The notes under the pieces: model-generated
Database searches by the model: none
What the model was told of the DNA's origin: nothing
Seen by the model: only the letters and a program-made list of their open reading frames with translations
Translations under genes and position numbers: made by a program
NCBI RefSeq assembly: GCF_047675955.1
Contig: NC_132910.1
Span: 89,616,923-89,680,922, forward strand
Origin: Chlorocebus sabaeus
Lineage: Eukaryota; Chordata; Mammalia; Primates; Cercopithecidae
Direction: 5' to 3'
Length of the DNA stretch: 64,000 nucleotides
Shown here: in pieces, positions 45,982 to 63,648 of the stretch
How the letters are laid out: every line of letters begins with the position of its first letter
Numbering within the stretch: position 1 is the first letter of the stretch

Positions 45982-46384
45982 TGATATGGTTTGGTTGCGT
46001 CCCCACCAAGATTTCATCTTGAATTGTAGTTCCCATAATCCACACATGTCTTAGGGGGCATCCAGTGGGAAATAACTGAATCATGGGAGAAGTTATCCCA
46101 TGCTGCTGTTCTTGTGATAGTGAGTAAGTTCTCACGAGATCTGATTATTTCATAAGGGTTTTTCCCCCTTTTGCTCAACACTTCTCCTTCCTGCTTTCAT
46201 GTGAAGAGAGCAGGAAGTGCTATCTTCCCCTTCTGCTGTATTTGCTTCCCCTTCTGCTGTGATTATAAGTTTCCTGAGGCCTCCCCAACCATACAGAACT
46301 GTGAGTCGATTATACCTCTTTCCTTTTTAAATTACCCCAGTCTCCAGTATGTCTCTGTCAGCAGCATGAGAACAGACTAATATG
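45982..46384 (+). mobile_element. Solo MaLR LTR inside L1M ORF2
   Basis: Starts TGATATGGTTTGG and ends AACAGACTAATATG (terminal CA mutated to TG). Perfect 5-bp target duplication GAAGG at 45977-45981 and 46385-46389. The L1 text is continuous across it. An inner near-repeat 'ttccccttctgctgt' occurs twice at about 46226-46260. Confidence 0.92.
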
Positions 46385-47005
46385 GAAGGAATACTTCCAA
46401 ACTCATTCTATGAGGGCAGCGTTACCCTGATACCAAAACCAGACAAGAATACACATGCAAGAAAAGCTACAATACAGGCCAATATCCATTATGAACATAG
46501 ATTCAAAAATCTTCAACAAAATATCAGCGAATGGAATACAGCAATACATTTAAAAAAACAGTAATCATGATTAAGTGAGATTAATTCCAGGCATGCAAGC
46601 ATGCTTACACAATCAATAAAAATGATATATCACACTAACAGAATCAAAGACAAAAACCATATAATTATTTCAATAGATGGTGAAAAAGTAGTCAACAAAA
46701 TTAAACTCCTGTTTATGGAAAAACAAAAACTCTTAATAAACTGGGTATAAAAGGAACATCCCTCAAAACAATAAAGGACATAGATTTAAAAATTCACAGC
46801 TAACAGAATAGGGAAAAATTAAAAATCTTTCCTCTGGGATCTGAAACAACACAAGAATGCTCACTTTTACCATTTTTATTCAGTATTTTACTGGAAGCCC
46901 TAGCCAGAGCAATTGGGCAAGAGAAAGAAATGAAGGCATTGCAAATGAAAAAAAATCAAATTATTACTGTTCACAGATGATGTAATACCATATTTACATT
47001 TACAA
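46385..47005 (+). mobile_element. L1M on +, last fragment
   Basis: Continues the L1M after the solo LTR, up to just past the RT catalytic motif. Its 3' half is missing. It abuts the 3' end of an L1 on the other strand. Confidence 0.8.
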
Positions 47006-49822
<2,817 letters not shown>

Positions 49823-50270
49823 TGGATGGTTAATACTGAGTGTCAACTTGATTAGACTGAAGGATGCAAGTATTGATCCTGGGTGTGTGTGTGAGGGTAT
49901 TGGAAAAGGAGATTAACATTTGAGTCAGTGGGCTTGAAAAGGCAGACCCACCCTTAATCTGGGTGGGCACCATCTAATTAGCTGCCAGTGTGGCCAGGAT
50001 ATAAAAGCAGGCAGGAAAACATGAAAAGGCCACTAGACTGACCTAGCCTCCCAGCCTACATCTTTCTCTTGTGCTGGATACTTCTTGCCCTCAAACATCG
50101 GACTCCAAGTTCTTCAGTTTTGGGGCCTAGACTGGCTCTCCTTGCTCCTCAGCTTGCAGGTGGTCTATTGTGGAACCTTGTGATTGTGTGAGTTAATACT
50201 TAATAAACTCCCCTTTATATAGATATCTATCCTATTAGTTCTGTCCCTCTAGAGAACCTTAATTAATACA
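49823..50270 (+). mobile_element. Solo ERVL LTR (MLT2A-like)
   Basis: Starts 'tggatggttaatactgagtg' and ends 'ccttaattaataca'. Middle wording ('tctgggtgggcaccatctaa', 'gtgctggatacttcttgccc', 'aataaactcccctttatat') is that of MLT2-type LTRs of the HERV-L group. A polyadenylation signal AATAAA is at about 50201. Possible worn target duplication GTGCT (49818-49822) and GTTGCT (50271-50276). No internal region. Confidence 0.85.
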
Positions 50271-50313
50271 GTTGCTAATTCATCAAATGCCATTTCAGCA
50301 TCTGTCTATATGT

Positions 50314-50507
50314 CAGTGGTGTGCTGGAGCCAGCTCACCCTGTTCCCAACTCATTCAGAATCATCACATTGGCCAAATGGTTGAACTGTTTTTAAATGGT
50401 CATGGTGAAAATATTTACACCATGAATATCAGCAAATGCAATAAATCAGGGATTTTATTTTTTGAGGGCTGGTCTTAAACATTTATAGCCATTTACAGCA
50501 GCCACTG
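50314..50507 (+). mobile_element. hAT-type MITE, 194 bp
   Basis: Begins CAGTGGTGTGCTGG and ends GCAGCCACTG, so CAGTGG/CCACTG are inverted ends. The flanking octamers CTATATGT (50306-50313) and GATATAAT (50508-50515) can both be read as worn copies of one L1 octamer, as expected for an 8-bp hAT duplication. Family name not asserted. A related element lies at 56058. Confidence 0.6.
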
Positions 50508-50550
50508 GATATAATCATATAGTTTTTCTCACTGATTTAATTAACATGAC

Positions 50551-50686
50551 CCATTCATTCAAAAAGTACCTACTAAGCAGACACTATCACGACAAGTGCT
50601 GTGCACTGGGGATACAACAGTGAAGAAAAAGGCATACAAAATTCTTACTTTCGTGTAACTAAACATCTGGTAGAGTTTGTAGTCTA
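50551..50686 (-). mobile_element. L2-like segment within the antisense L1M
   Basis: 'cattcattcaaaaagtacct', 'ctgtgcactggggatacaac' and 'agtgaagaaaaaggcatac' are antisense L2 text. The L1 text resumes near 50690. Confidence 0.55.
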
Positions 50687-51143
50687 CAATGTGATTGTGT
50701 TAGTAGATTTCCTGATATTCAACTGTATTTTTATTATGGCATACAGCCTAATTAGTAAGAAGGTATATTACTTTGATATACTGCTAAACTGAGTTTGCCT
50801 ATTTAATCTAGAATTTTAGCATCCATATTCGTAAGTGTTATCACTTTGGGGGTTGTATTTTTGTATTATATTGATCAAGTTTTGCCATTAAGTTTAAGTT
50901 GTTTACATAAAATTAATTGGAGAACTTTCCGTCTATTTCTGAGGTCTGCAATAGTTTAAATAACATTGGAATCATCTTTAAAGGTTGGATAAAACTCAGC
51001 TGTGAAACCATCTGGACTTGGGTACCTATTTTAATGGCAGATCTTTAATTGCCCTTCCAATCCCTTCTATGGTAATGCATCTATTCAAAGTTTCTATTCA
51101 TTGGCATATCGTACCTTTGATCAAAATCATGCATCCTGTCTAG

Positions 51144-53490
<2,347 letters not shown>

Positions 53491-53494
53491 ATTT

Positions 53495-54151
53495 TTTAAT
53501 TTATTCACCTTTTCAACTAGCATGTGTTGTGTGCCCACTATGTGTTAGACACTTTTATGGATGCTCAGGATAGAGCAGTAGAAAAGACAGAAAAAGGGCT
53601 CTTCCCTCATGGAGAAATGAAATTGATAAATAAAATACATCGTGTATCAGAGTGATAAATGACACAGAGGAAATAAAGCAAGGAAGTAGAATAAATGATT
53701 AAGGGTAGGATAGATTGCTATTTTATATACATAGTCAAGGAAGCCTTCACTAAGAAAGTAAAGTAGAGCAAAGACTTGTTGAAGGTGAAAGTCTTGGGAG
53801 ATGAGTGCTCTAGGTAAGGGAAACTAAGGTCAAATGTAATTAAAAGCAGAGTGGGAGAAGCGGGTGGGAGTAGGAAATATGGTTTGAAAGCATAAAAAGG
53901 GTCAGATCTGTAAGCCAGTCTCAGGGCTGCCACACTGTACAACTTTAGGGGAAATGTTTGTATTAGAGTCTATGTGAATGAGAAACCCTCCAGTATAAGC
54001 AAGTATGGACACAAAGAGGCCAGTTAGGAAGCTACTGCAATATCTAGGTAAGAAATGATAACAGCTGGTACCAAATTTGTAGTAGTAGACATGATGAAGA
54101 GTGGTCAGATTCTGCTGTGTTTTGAAAGTAAAGTCACCTGGCCATCCATCC
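53495..54151 (-). mobile_element. L2 on -, first segment
   Basis: 'gttagacacttttatggatg', 'gggctcttccctcatggaga', 'gaagccttcactaagaaag', 'gaagctactgcaatatctag' are in order for an antisense L2. Interrupted by a MER-type element at 54152. Confidence 0.7.
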
Positions 54152-54335
54152 AGGGCTGGCTTCATGGGCATGCAACCTGTGCAGGAGCCCAGGGCCCTGT
54201 GCTTAGAGGGGCCCCATGTGTGAATAAATGCTCTACTGTGGTCATCTTGAAATTCTTGAAAAGTTTTGAAAAGGAGACCTGAATTTTCACTTTGCACTGG
54301 ACCCACAAACTATGTAGCACATTATGCAGTCCTGT
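54152..54335 (+). mobile_element. Short DNA transposon (hAT-like MER element)
   Basis: Begins CAGGGCTGGC and ends near GCAGTCCTG, inverted ends. Internal wording 'gagcccagggccctgtgc', 'catcttgaaattcttgaaa', 'cactttgcactggacccac' is that of a known short MER element, whose number I do not assert. No clear target duplication. Confidence 0.6.
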
Positions 54336-55905
54336 ATGCAGCAAATATTTGCTGGTCATTCACTACTGGAAATAGGATCTGACAGTCCATCAAGGAACAA
54401 AACAGAAAAATTATATTCTCATGGGATTTACACTGTGAAGCAGATAATGGACAATAAACATAATAATAAGCCAATTAATTAGTATATTCGAAGGTGATTA
54501 GTGCTATGAAGAAAAGTAGAATCTGGTAAACAGACTTCAAGAAAGGTGTAGACCTCAACTTACATGATTAAATGGAGTAGTCAGGATAGGCCTCCTTGAG
54601 AAGGTGAGTTGTCTGAAGACACTTAATTAAGATAACAGAGTTGATGAAGAGAATACCTGGGAAATGAGACTCCCTAAGAACAGCTAACAAAAGACTCTAT
54701 TGTAGGAGTATCCTCACTATGTTCCAAGAGTAGCATAAGCAAGGGAGAAAGTAGGAGATGAAGAGGAACAAAGGAGGATAGGCAGATACCATAAGGTCTT
54801 GTAGCCATTGAAGCACTTTGACATTTACTAAATGAAATGAGGAACTATTGAAGAGATTTGAGTAGAGGAGTCCCATCTGATTATGTTTAAAAGGATTATG
54901 AGTGTATAGAGAATCAACTATAGGAGGGCAAGGATCCAATCAGCTTGAAAACTATGCAATAATCCAGATGAAAAGTGATGGTAGTTCTGATCAAGTTGAT
55001 AGCAGAAGAGGTGGTAAAAAGTGGTCAGACTTTTGACATATATTGCAGGTAGAACCAACAGAATTTCCTACAGGACTGAATGTGGAGGTGAGATAGAGGA
55101 GTTGAGAATGGCCCTAAAGTCTCAGCCTGAGAAACTGAAAGAATGAAGTTGATGAGAAGCTGGAAGGATGAAAATGAATAAGTAGGTCCAGAGAGGAAGA
55201 TAAGAGTTCAGCTTGGGACATGGGAATTGTCTATTAGACATCCAAGAGGATGTGGGTTAGTGTTTCATCTAGAGATCAGAGTAGAGGTCTGTGCTGGAAA
55301 TACAAATATGGAATCATGGAAATGTAGATGGTATTTAAAGTGCTGAGACTGAGAAGATCAAGGGACTGAGTGTCCACAGAAGAAAGGGCCAAGCACTGAG
55401 CCCTGGGGCACTCTAACATTAAAGAACTGGGAAGAAGACCAACCATCAAAGGAGACTGAGATACAGCAAGCGGTGAAGTAGAAAGTAGAGTCACAAAATA
55501 ATGGGAGGAATGGAATTGAAAACAGTGAGTGTAAACAACTCTTTCAAGAAGTATTTCTCCAAAGTGGAGGAAAGAAATGGGGTAGAAGCTGGTAAGGGAG
55601 TGAGATCAAGAGAATGAATGTTTACAATGGTAGAAACAGCAGCATGTTTATGTGTTGGGTGGAATAATGCATCAGGAAATAAAAAATTGATGATGTAGGA
55701 ATTGGGAAGAATTGCTGGAGCAATGCCCTTGAGTAATTGAGAGGGGATGCAATATATTCCCCAAGTGAAGGAATTGACTTTAGATAGATACATAAATTGT
55801 TTATCTATGATTCTGTTGTAACAGGTAGGACAGCAGAGTATGTGGCATAGATACCAGTAGTGAATTAATGTGGTGGTGGAAATGTGTAGAAGTTTTCTTC
55901 TAACT
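54336..55905 (-). mobile_element. L2 on -, long second segment
   Basis: Antisense L2 in order over about 1.5 kb: 'gtaaacagacttcaagaaag', 'catttactaaatgaaatgag', 'tgagccctggggcactctaa', 'gagtgtaaacaactctttc'. One of the longer L2 relics to survive in such a stretch. Short open frames on - are shadows of the old L2 ORF. Confidence 0.75.
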
Positions 55906-55924
55906 TATTTTACTTTCTCTATAA

Positions 55925-56057
55925 AGCAGGAAGCAAGGCACTAAGTCAATAGGATTTGCTGGTAGACTGCATGTGGAATATGCACACAAGAAAAGGAGTG
56001 AAGGATGACTCCAAGTTTTTTGTTGTGAACAATGGGAAAAATAGAGTTGCTGTATGC
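55925..56057 (-). mobile_element. L2 on -, third piece
   Basis: 'ataggatttgctggtagact' and 'gatgactccaagttttttg' repeat a part of L2 already passed near 55020-55100, so this piece is not a simple continuation of 54336-55905. It may complete the first segment (53495-54151), with the second L2 nested inside. Confidence 0.5.
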
Positions 56058-56313
56058 CAATGGAGTACTGGAGCTGACTTATACTGGCTCAAAGCCAAAC
56101 ATTAAATTTCCAAGAATTCTTTGAGCCAGTTGTTAAACAAAGTCATTATTAAAAATTAAATTACACATGTTTTCAATTAATTTATATTAAAAACAAAAAT
56201 CGTAAATACTCAATACTGATTAGTTTATTGCATTTTACCATATTGATGTTCTTGAGGTTATTTATACCTATTATTTCTGTGTGGTGTAAATACTGTATAA
56301 CAGCACACCACTA
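56058..56313 (+). mobile_element. hAT-type MITE related to 50314-50507
   Basis: Starts CAATGGAGTACTGGAGC (14 of 17 bases shared with the MITE start at 50314) and ends CAGCACACCACTA, the inverted counterpart of CAGTGGTGTGCT. 256 bp. Related pieces follow: 'gtatttacaccac' at about 56380, inverted relative to 56282, and 'gccagttgttaaacatttag' at about 56883. Confidence 0.5.
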
Positions 56314-57730
56314 AGCATCTCTTCCCAACTGTGCATTCAGTTACATAAAACTAGTATTTTGAAATCAGCCACGATTAGAGTATTTACACCACAGAAATTG
56401 GAAAAATGCTAAAAATAAGAGCTTGATTTATTGTTTGGTTGCTTGTCTAGACTTAAGAAAGTGAAAGAAAAAATGTTAATGTTATAGATTAAATTTAAAG
56501 ATATATAGCTGTGTCTGTTATAATACACTGTGAATACACAGAGTTGAGGAAATATTCCAGTATTCAAAACCTTCATCTGATTTAGCAAAATCATTGTATC
56601 ATTGACAAATGAGTAAAGTTCCAACACACATCTGCATTGTTTCACTTTGATCTTAGTCATTAAAGTGCATAAAAACGGCAACCAACATTCCTGTTAGAAC
56701 TATGCTTGTTCATCAGTTGCAACCATAGTTCAGCTACAAACACAAGAGTTCCATCAACAATCAATGAAAGTATTCTGTAAGAATCAACTGGCTATCAGTA
56801 AAATGTATATAATACATTTTATACATTTATACACTATAATACATATAATAAATGTATATGCGAGTGTATTTTTTTTTCAAGAAGCCAGTTGTTAAACATT
56901 TAGCAGCTCACACTGCCTTCACTAAATAGAGGGAGGAGCCAATCTGTGGGGCATTTCTGCCAGTACTGCATGTTCTTTCTCTGCCTACTGACTGGATATC
57001 CTTAGGTGCATCGTTAATTTCCTTTGTCTACTCCTCACTCACATTTAGGACAGCAATAATCCAAAGAGTGCCAACAGAAAGAGCAAAGGGGCATCAGCCA
57101 GTCTCTTCTCGATTCCTTTCATGGGCCACAAAATGCCTTAGAACTCCTTCTCCCCCAGAGGTTTCCCTGAATTGCCAGGACCAGTAGAGATTCAGAGAAG
57201 ACTCCAAGGATGATGGAAAACCTTTAGGCTTACTCCAGCCTAACTCTTTCCCCACTGTCAGCTGTCTACATCACGTAACTTTCAGAGGAGAACATAGAAT
57301 TATTGGGCTTTGTGTACTCATCCACCTGCATTGTGCTGTTTGCAAGACTGTGTGGGTAATGGAAGTGATGCTGGACTTAGACACAATAGACATAGGCTCT
57401 GGTTGGCCTCTCAGATATCAGACAAATCACTAAACATTAACTGGAGAGTTTGGTCTAGAAGAACTTTAAGTCCTTTCTAACTAAATTTCTATCGGATATA
57501 CTCGTAGTGGGTAAGGGGCATCAGGAGATGGTAGCCTGGTGACTACTTACTATAAAAGGATATAGGTAATGCTCTAAGATTAGATAATATTTCTTTAAAA
57601 CCTCCGATACATATTATTCTATCAATGAGAATTTCCATTTATATGGAAAAAAATTCATTGGTAGTAGAAAGAAAGTTTGTGACAATAATTGACTGTATAT
57701 ACTCAATGAACCTTACTCAGTTTTCATTAG
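56314..57730. other. Mostly unclassified DNA
   Basis: Besides MITE-related pieces near 56370-56400 and 56880-56915, and a MIR-like trace at about 57330-57500, I recognise nothing. No supported gene. Confidence 0.45.
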
Positions 57731-57737
57731 CATTTTC

Positions 57738-57785
57738 ATGTGTGTGCGTGTATGTGTGTGTGCACGCGCTTGTGTGTAGGTAGGT
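57738..57785 (+). repeat. TG/CG alternating tract
   Basis: Alternating purine-pyrimidine run (GTGTGCGTGTATGTG, then GCACGCGC) followed by GGTA repeats. Such tracts can take up Z-DNA. Confidence 0.85.
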
Positions 57786-57789
57786 AGTT

Positions 57790-58690
57790 CTATGCAGTTT
57801 GTTCCCATGTAAAACTTCATCACAACCACCATCAGGAAACAGAACTGCTCCATCACCAAAAAATACTTATACTACTTTATTTTCACCCAACCCCATCCCT
57901 ATTCCCTAGTAGCCACTATTCCCCATCTCTATAGTTTTATCATTTCAAGAATGTTATGTAAATGCAATTATACAGGGTGTAATTTTTCGATATTGGCCCT
58001 TTTTTCACTAAGCATGATGTTCTTCAAGTCTATTCAAGTTTGTGCAGGTCTCAGTTGTTTGCTCCTTTCCATTGTTGAGTACCATTCCACTGGATGAATG
58101 CACCAGAGTTTTTTTAACCATTTACCCACTGAGGAGCATTTGGGTTGTTTCCAATTTTTGACTATTACAAATAATGTTGCTGTGAACATTCCCATGCATA
58201 TTTTTGCATGAGCATAGGTTTTTATTTCTCTGGGATAAATGTCAAAAGTACAGTCTTTGGGGCATACACAAAATGCATATTTAGTTTTATAAGAAATTGC
58301 CAGACAATTTTCAGAGTGGCTGTACCAATATACATTCCCACCAGTAATGGAAGACTGATCTAGTTTCTCCACTCTGCTATTCTCCACAACATTTGACATT
58401 GTCACTATTTTTAATTTTACCTGACCTTATAGGTGAGTGGTAATATCTCATTGTGATTTTAATTTGCATTTTCCTAATGGCTAATGATGTTGAACAACTT
58501 TTCATGTTTATTTGCCTTTCATAGGTCCTTTTTGGTGAAATGTGTCTTCATGTCTTTTACTCATTTTCTAAGTAGATTGTTTGTTTCTTTACTCTTGAGT
58601 GTTTGTTTTTCATATATTCTAATCTAGATACAAGTCCTTGATTGGATATGTGGTCTTGCAAACATTTTCTCCTAGTATTCTTATTGTTAA
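57790..58690 (-). mobile_element. L1M on -, 3' end
   Basis: Antisense L1M 3' UTR and ORF2 C-terminus: 'catttgggttgtttccaatt', 'atgttgctgtgaacattccc', 'acattcccaccagtaatgg', 'cattgtgattttaatttgc', ending in the 'tctagatacaagtccttg' region. 5'-truncated at about 58690. Confidence 0.8.
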
Positions 58691-60300
58691 TCCATAAAAT
58701 GGTGTCTTAAAGAACTGCTGAAGATCTCACAAATTCAAATGAGTTTGAAAGAAAATGTTGAAAAATAAGGAATACCTTAAAAGACTATAAATAACAGTCA
58801 TTTCCCCAGTTTTTCTGAAACAATGAGAAATTAGTATTACATTTTAGGTAGCAGATGCATGAAGGTCATTGAGACCCATGGGGAAAAGCTACATTTTAGT
58901 GTACCTACACCAGACTGATTTATTCTCATTACCTTAAATTGAAGACAAGGGGATAAGAACATTGACGTGATTTACTAAGAAGTTTATCAAGCATATGCCA
59001 ATATAATTATTTTTTTAATCCTACAAGAAAATAGGTGTCAATAAATAAGTCATTTATAAGCTAATGGGACTTATTTCCAGTATATTGAAATTGAAAGAGA
59101 AGCTTATTTAAAGATTAAGAAAGACATTAAGGAATGCGTTTCAGAAACATTAAATGGTACTAATAATGTGCTAAGTACCTCTAAATGAAAGAAATGTCTA
59201 GAATTAAAAAAAAAAACTAAGAGAAAGTAAAACATTTTATTAGCAAACAAAAACCAAACCTTGTGCAATATACTAACTAAATATCAAGAATAATTATCAC
59301 TATCACTATTTTTTTAAAACTGATAAGAAAAAGCAAATCTTTTTAATAATGGTAGGAAAATGGATATTTGCTTATTACCTGAGAAAACAAAATAATCCTC
59401 TAGGGTAGTTTCAAAAATGCAAGTAATTAAAATAAATTTAGTAATTAAAATAAAATTATAATTAATGGATTAGATTCTGTGTATTTGCAGATAAAACAGT
59501 AATATAATTAAGCATAATGATGAAAATGGAATAGGGTGTTATTGGTTAGACCTTGCTTCATATTATCGAATTCTAGAAAAGCACTGGACAATAAAGATAA
59601 TGATTTGTAACAGATGTCTTTCCCTTGCATTAATGGAAATGTTAGCATAGTTTTTAAAGTTATACTAAAATCATCAGCTAACTTATCTAATCTGAACTAC
59701 TCTGAAAAGTGTATGTTCTGAAAGCTATTTCAAATAAGAAGTCTGTTTTTGAAAAACCAGTGTTACAGAATGACTCCTATGTTTGGGGGAACCCTGAACC
59801 ACCAAAATTGAACAAATGTCTCACCTCCATATCCTAAAATGAAAAGCCCGCTTTATTGTTTTCTGATGACAGAAAAACATTGGATGGCTATTCATGTTTG
59901 CTGCAAGATTTGGATACAATCAAAGCCAAAGATCCATCCAAGTTATACATCTGGGAATTGGAGTTAGCCAAACAAACAACAATAAAAAAGTTATTGATTA
60001 ATGAAGTTTTTATCTCACTGCCTAAAATCATTCTCCCAGAATTCTTAGCACTGCATACCTATCAATAATACACACTATTCTATCACCTATATTTGAAAAC
60101 ATTAACATTTCTTCCTCTTTCATGGTGACATCAGACAGCCACATGTTCTACCAGCATTATGTAAAGGAAGGGGTTTATTTTGTCACTGAGGACTGGAAAC
60201 CAAGGTTTTTGAAGCCTTAATGAGTAGAAGCCAGAAAACCTGTCATTTCAAAGCTTCAAGGCCTTTTATGAAGCCTCCCGAGAGGTTGAAGCAGAAATTC
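58691..60300. other. Unclassified AT-rich DNA
   Basis: About 1.6 kb without recognised repeats. A 70-codon frame (59856-60068) has no domain and no context. Confidence 0.5.
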
Positions 60301-62431
60301 ATCTGTGGAACACATAATTTGTTTGGGAGAAAGCAACAGAATGAATCCTTTAATTACACAATGTAAAGGATTGATTCCTCGATCTTGTGGAAAACGTTGA
60401 CATCACCGTCAGCCTCCTTAATGCTAGAAAAGGTGTTTTAGACAATTGAGCATGCTGTTCAGAAATGCAGTAGCACTCTGCCTATAAGCCAGCCTTGTTT
60501 GGAGAGGAGAGAAGAAAGGGAGGTGTGAAAGAGACAGGATATTAGGTCAGGTTCTGTCTGATTGAGGCAATGCACTGTATTACAAATTATTCCTTGTTAT
60601 TGTACAGGAGTTTTGGGGTTGTTTATTTGTTTGCACTTTGTTTTGTTTCACTGCCTTTTATTATAGTAAGTGGAGATCTGACATTGAAAAAATTGCCAGA
60701 AAAAATTTCAATTCACATTGGAGGAAAGATGTAGCTTTCCTCCACAGGTTCTCATGCTGTGATTTTTCAAAAGGCAATTAAGCCAGAATGCACAGATGTG
60801 GGCCTGCTGGGCACTATCCTACCAGACCTTGTGTGATTTTCTCTGAAGGGAGAGGACATTCCCATTGCCAGCATCTTGAACCAGAAAATTGTCTAAGAAA
60901 TTCCTCCCCCTCTCTGAGCTGCATGGTAATTGGGCTTAGGCTCCAAAGCAACTTGCAGACTGGGGGGATGTCAAGCTGGGGGGTTCAGGCCAGAGGTCAA
61001 ATTGGGACTGTGAGATGTGAAAGAATAGTCAAATCTCATAGTTGGTTGTAAATTAAGTTCCATGGTGTTTTCCCCCATTTTCCCTGAACTTTCAATAAAG
61101 TCCCAATGAAATACATGGTTTGGTCTCAACTCTGTATGGGGAGTTAAGTGAACTTCCTAACCTAATTAGGAATGATGGAATGAAAGACAAAGCAGGCCAG
61201 AAAAATGAAACCTTTGTTCCAGGCTGTAAGAGTTGACTGGAGCTTCAGAAGGTAATAGACAGAGGCTTTCCTGGGGCTGCTTGACAAGGAGCCTGGAGCA
61301 GAAGGGCTGGTGAGAAATATATCACCAAACAGACATAAGACAGGGCTCTCAGGAAGAACAAAAAGGTGAGGTAGGCAGGCAGGGTGAGGGCCTAACATTC
61401 TAAAATTCCAAGCAGTTGCAAACCCAACATCAATTATCATTTATGCTTAAGTAGAAAATTCAGACTGATATGGGCTGAAAATGCACTTGCTAATACAATG
61501 TCTTTTTAATTAATCCCTTCCCACTGCATCCCAGCACCATCACTCTGGTCCAGCTCCTCACTGCCTGATGGCCAGATTCCTGCAACAACCTAGAATTCAG
61601 AAACCAAATTACTCTCCCTGACATATGGACTTAACAACACCATGATGTTAATCTTCACAAAACATTGACTTCATCATAGGACTTTTCCGCCCACACAAAT
61701 CATACGCAGTGGCATAAAATTCCACATCTTGGATCATCAATGATGATGCTAGTGACAAGAGGCAGGAAAACACAGAATGAACCAATAACCTGGGCTGAGA
61801 CCTTTGAATGAGAGTAGCGACTAGGAATAGACTTCACACATCTCAAACCTGAGAGATCAGCAAGAAGGAGATTGGGAACAAGAGTTCTTATCAATGAGGA
61901 CTGTGAAGGCATACGGAAAAGACCTGTGCTGGAGACCACCAAGCAAGCATTATGAGACTGTAGCTGCCTTAGCTGAGAACTGGAGGCTTCAGCAGTCTCT
62001 ACCCTCCAGCAGGATGCAGTGCAAACTTGCCCAGATGTCTTGAAAACAACGTATGTGATTTATTTCCCCAATCAGAATTGAAAGGAAAATATAATATGGT
62101 AACATTGTTTTTCAGTTGGGATTGCTGGTGGCTAACAAAACACTGTAAGCCATGTGTAACTGCACGTTTATGAAGAACCTGCTGCATGCTGGAGGAAGAA
62201 TTGGAAGCCACAGGCCGTGTCCTCCTGTTGCCAAGACCTAGAAGTTAAATAAAGAAGAGACTTTTATAGGAAATGTAACAGATTCCCCAATAAAAGTAAG
62301 TATAGGCTACTGTGGGAACGTATAAGGAGTCCATGAAACTGGGACCCAAGGGGGACACGGGAGAACTTGCCGGAGGAAGTGACATCTGATCAGAGATACC
62401 ATGATTAAGCAGGTGCTGGCCTAATATAAAA
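60301..62431. other. Unclassified DNA, possibly with an L2 trace
   Basis: No confident repeat over 2.1 kb. 61500-61620 has L2-like wording ('cactctggtccagctcctca'). Open frames up to 92 codons are not supported by anything else. Confidence 0.45.
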
Positions 62432-62920
62432 GGAGGGTCATTTCTTAGATTGCTGCAACAAATTACCACAGGCTTGATCAATAAAAGCAGCAGGAACTAG
62501 AGAGAATTCTGGAGAGAATTCTCCAGGTTGTGAAGGGCAAAGTCTGAAATCAGCACCACCAAGCCCCAAGATGTCAGGGTTGTGTTCCCTCTGGCGGTTT
62601 TCAGGATGTCTCTTCCTTGCCTCTTTCAGCTTCTGGGGATTGCTGGCATTCCTTGGTCATGTCACTCCAGTCTTTGCCTCCACATTCACATTGCCCTCTC
62701 CTCTGTGTAGGTCAAGTCTCCCTCTGCCTCCCTCATTAAAGGACACTTAGGATTACACTTAGCATCCCCAGATAATCCAGGATAATCTCTCCATATCAAG
62801 ATGTTTAACTTAATCCTATGTCAAAAGATTCTTAACTTTTTTTCCATAGAATGTAACATCGCTTGTTCAGGAATTAGGACATGGCTATTTTGAGAGGGGG
62901 GTGTCACTTTTCCACCTGCC
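62432..62920 (+). mobile_element. LTR-like or MER-type repeat
   Basis: 'gctgcaacaaattaccacag', 'tctggcggttttcaggatg', 'gcattccttggtcatgtcac', 'cctctcctctgtgtaggtc', 'aatccaggataatctctcc' and 'aattaggacatggctat' follow a widespread mammalian LTR-type repeat in order. Family not asserted. Orientation is only relative to the consensus I remember. Confidence 0.55.
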
Positions 62921-63436
62921 AAGGAAGGGACGTGGAGGGGCATTCTAGAAAGTAAAAGAGGTGTGCACAAAGGCTCAGAAATGTGAGAGAGGGATGGGGA
63001 ATTGGGGGAGAGTAGGGAGTTTAATATGGCTTGGGTGTTGGTTGCAAGAGTGGAGAGAAAGAAAGCTGGAGAGGTAAGAAGCATCTACAATATAAAAGGT
63101 TTTATGGTTTATTCTCCTGCAATCTGAAGGAGAAATGCCCAAGAAAACAACACTGCCTGAACAGCCCTGTGCCTCACTGAGCATTAGAAACTGCTCTGGG
63201 GACATGGACTGAGCAAGAGAACAGGTTGCAAGGATTAGTGTTGTCATGCATCATAGGAGTACATGGGCCTCTTCTGCAGGGAACCACATGCACCCCAGGG
63301 GACTGGGTCCCTTTGGGGGAGCTTAAAAATAAGAGTTAACTGCTAAACCCCAGCTGCTTCTCACCAGAGCCCCTCAGCCATTCTTCTCTGAAACATTTCA
63401 AGGTGGAATTTGTAGTTCAGGTAACGTAGCTTATGC
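62921..63436. other. Unclassified DNA
   Basis: No repeat or gene recognised up to the next L1 target site. Confidence 0.45.
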
Positions 63437-63449
63437 AAGCTGTATTTCT

Positions 63450-63648
63450 TTCTTTTTTTATTTCTTTCTTTTTTTTTTGAAACTACACATCTTTGGATAT
63501 GTTTCTTTTTTCTTTTTTTAATTATTATACTTTAAGATCTAGGGTACATGTGCACAACGTGCAGGTTTATTACATATGTATACATGTGCCATGTTGGTGT
63601 GCTGTACCCATCAACTCGTCATTTACATTAGGTATATCTCCTAATTGT
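63450..63648 (-). mobile_element. Very short L1PA 3' end with a probable 3' transduction
   Basis: On the minus strand: about 115 bp of L1PA 3' UTR (63530-63645), an A-rich end (63502-63529), then 23 non-L1 bases (63479-63501) and a second A-rich tail (63450-63478). Target copies AAGCTGTATTTCT (63437-63449) and AAGCCGTATTTCT (63649-63661) flank the whole. The extra bases between two A tails suggest read-through of the source element's own polyadenylation site. Confidence 0.85.

Larger units (their letters stand above)
44490..47005 (+). pseudogene. L1M ORF2 pseudogene (endonuclease and first RT part)
   Basis: Degenerate ORF2, split by a MaLR LTR at 45982-46384. RT core text resumes at 46385 ('gaatacttccaaactcattc', 'ctgataccaaaaccagac') and reaches the catalytic motif, which reads FTDD at 46970-46981. 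About 25 bp further on the L1 text ends at the junction with the antisense L1. Many stops; no product. Confidence 0.8.

Noticed and set aside
53718..55793. Several minus-strand frames of 70-134 codons
   Set aside because: They are remnants or chance frames in L2 and a hAT element, with no continuous reading across them.
58034..58405. 123-codon minus-strand frame
   Set aside because: It is the L1M ORF2 C-terminus in its ancestral sense direction, truncated and mutated.
60788..61051. 87-codon frame in GC-richer unclassified DNA
   Set aside because: No domain, no splice or promoter signals, and length within chance expectation.
61085..61105. AATAAA near 61094 as a gene 3' end
   Set aside because: An isolated polyadenylation hexamer in AT-rich DNA with no upstream gene is not evidence.
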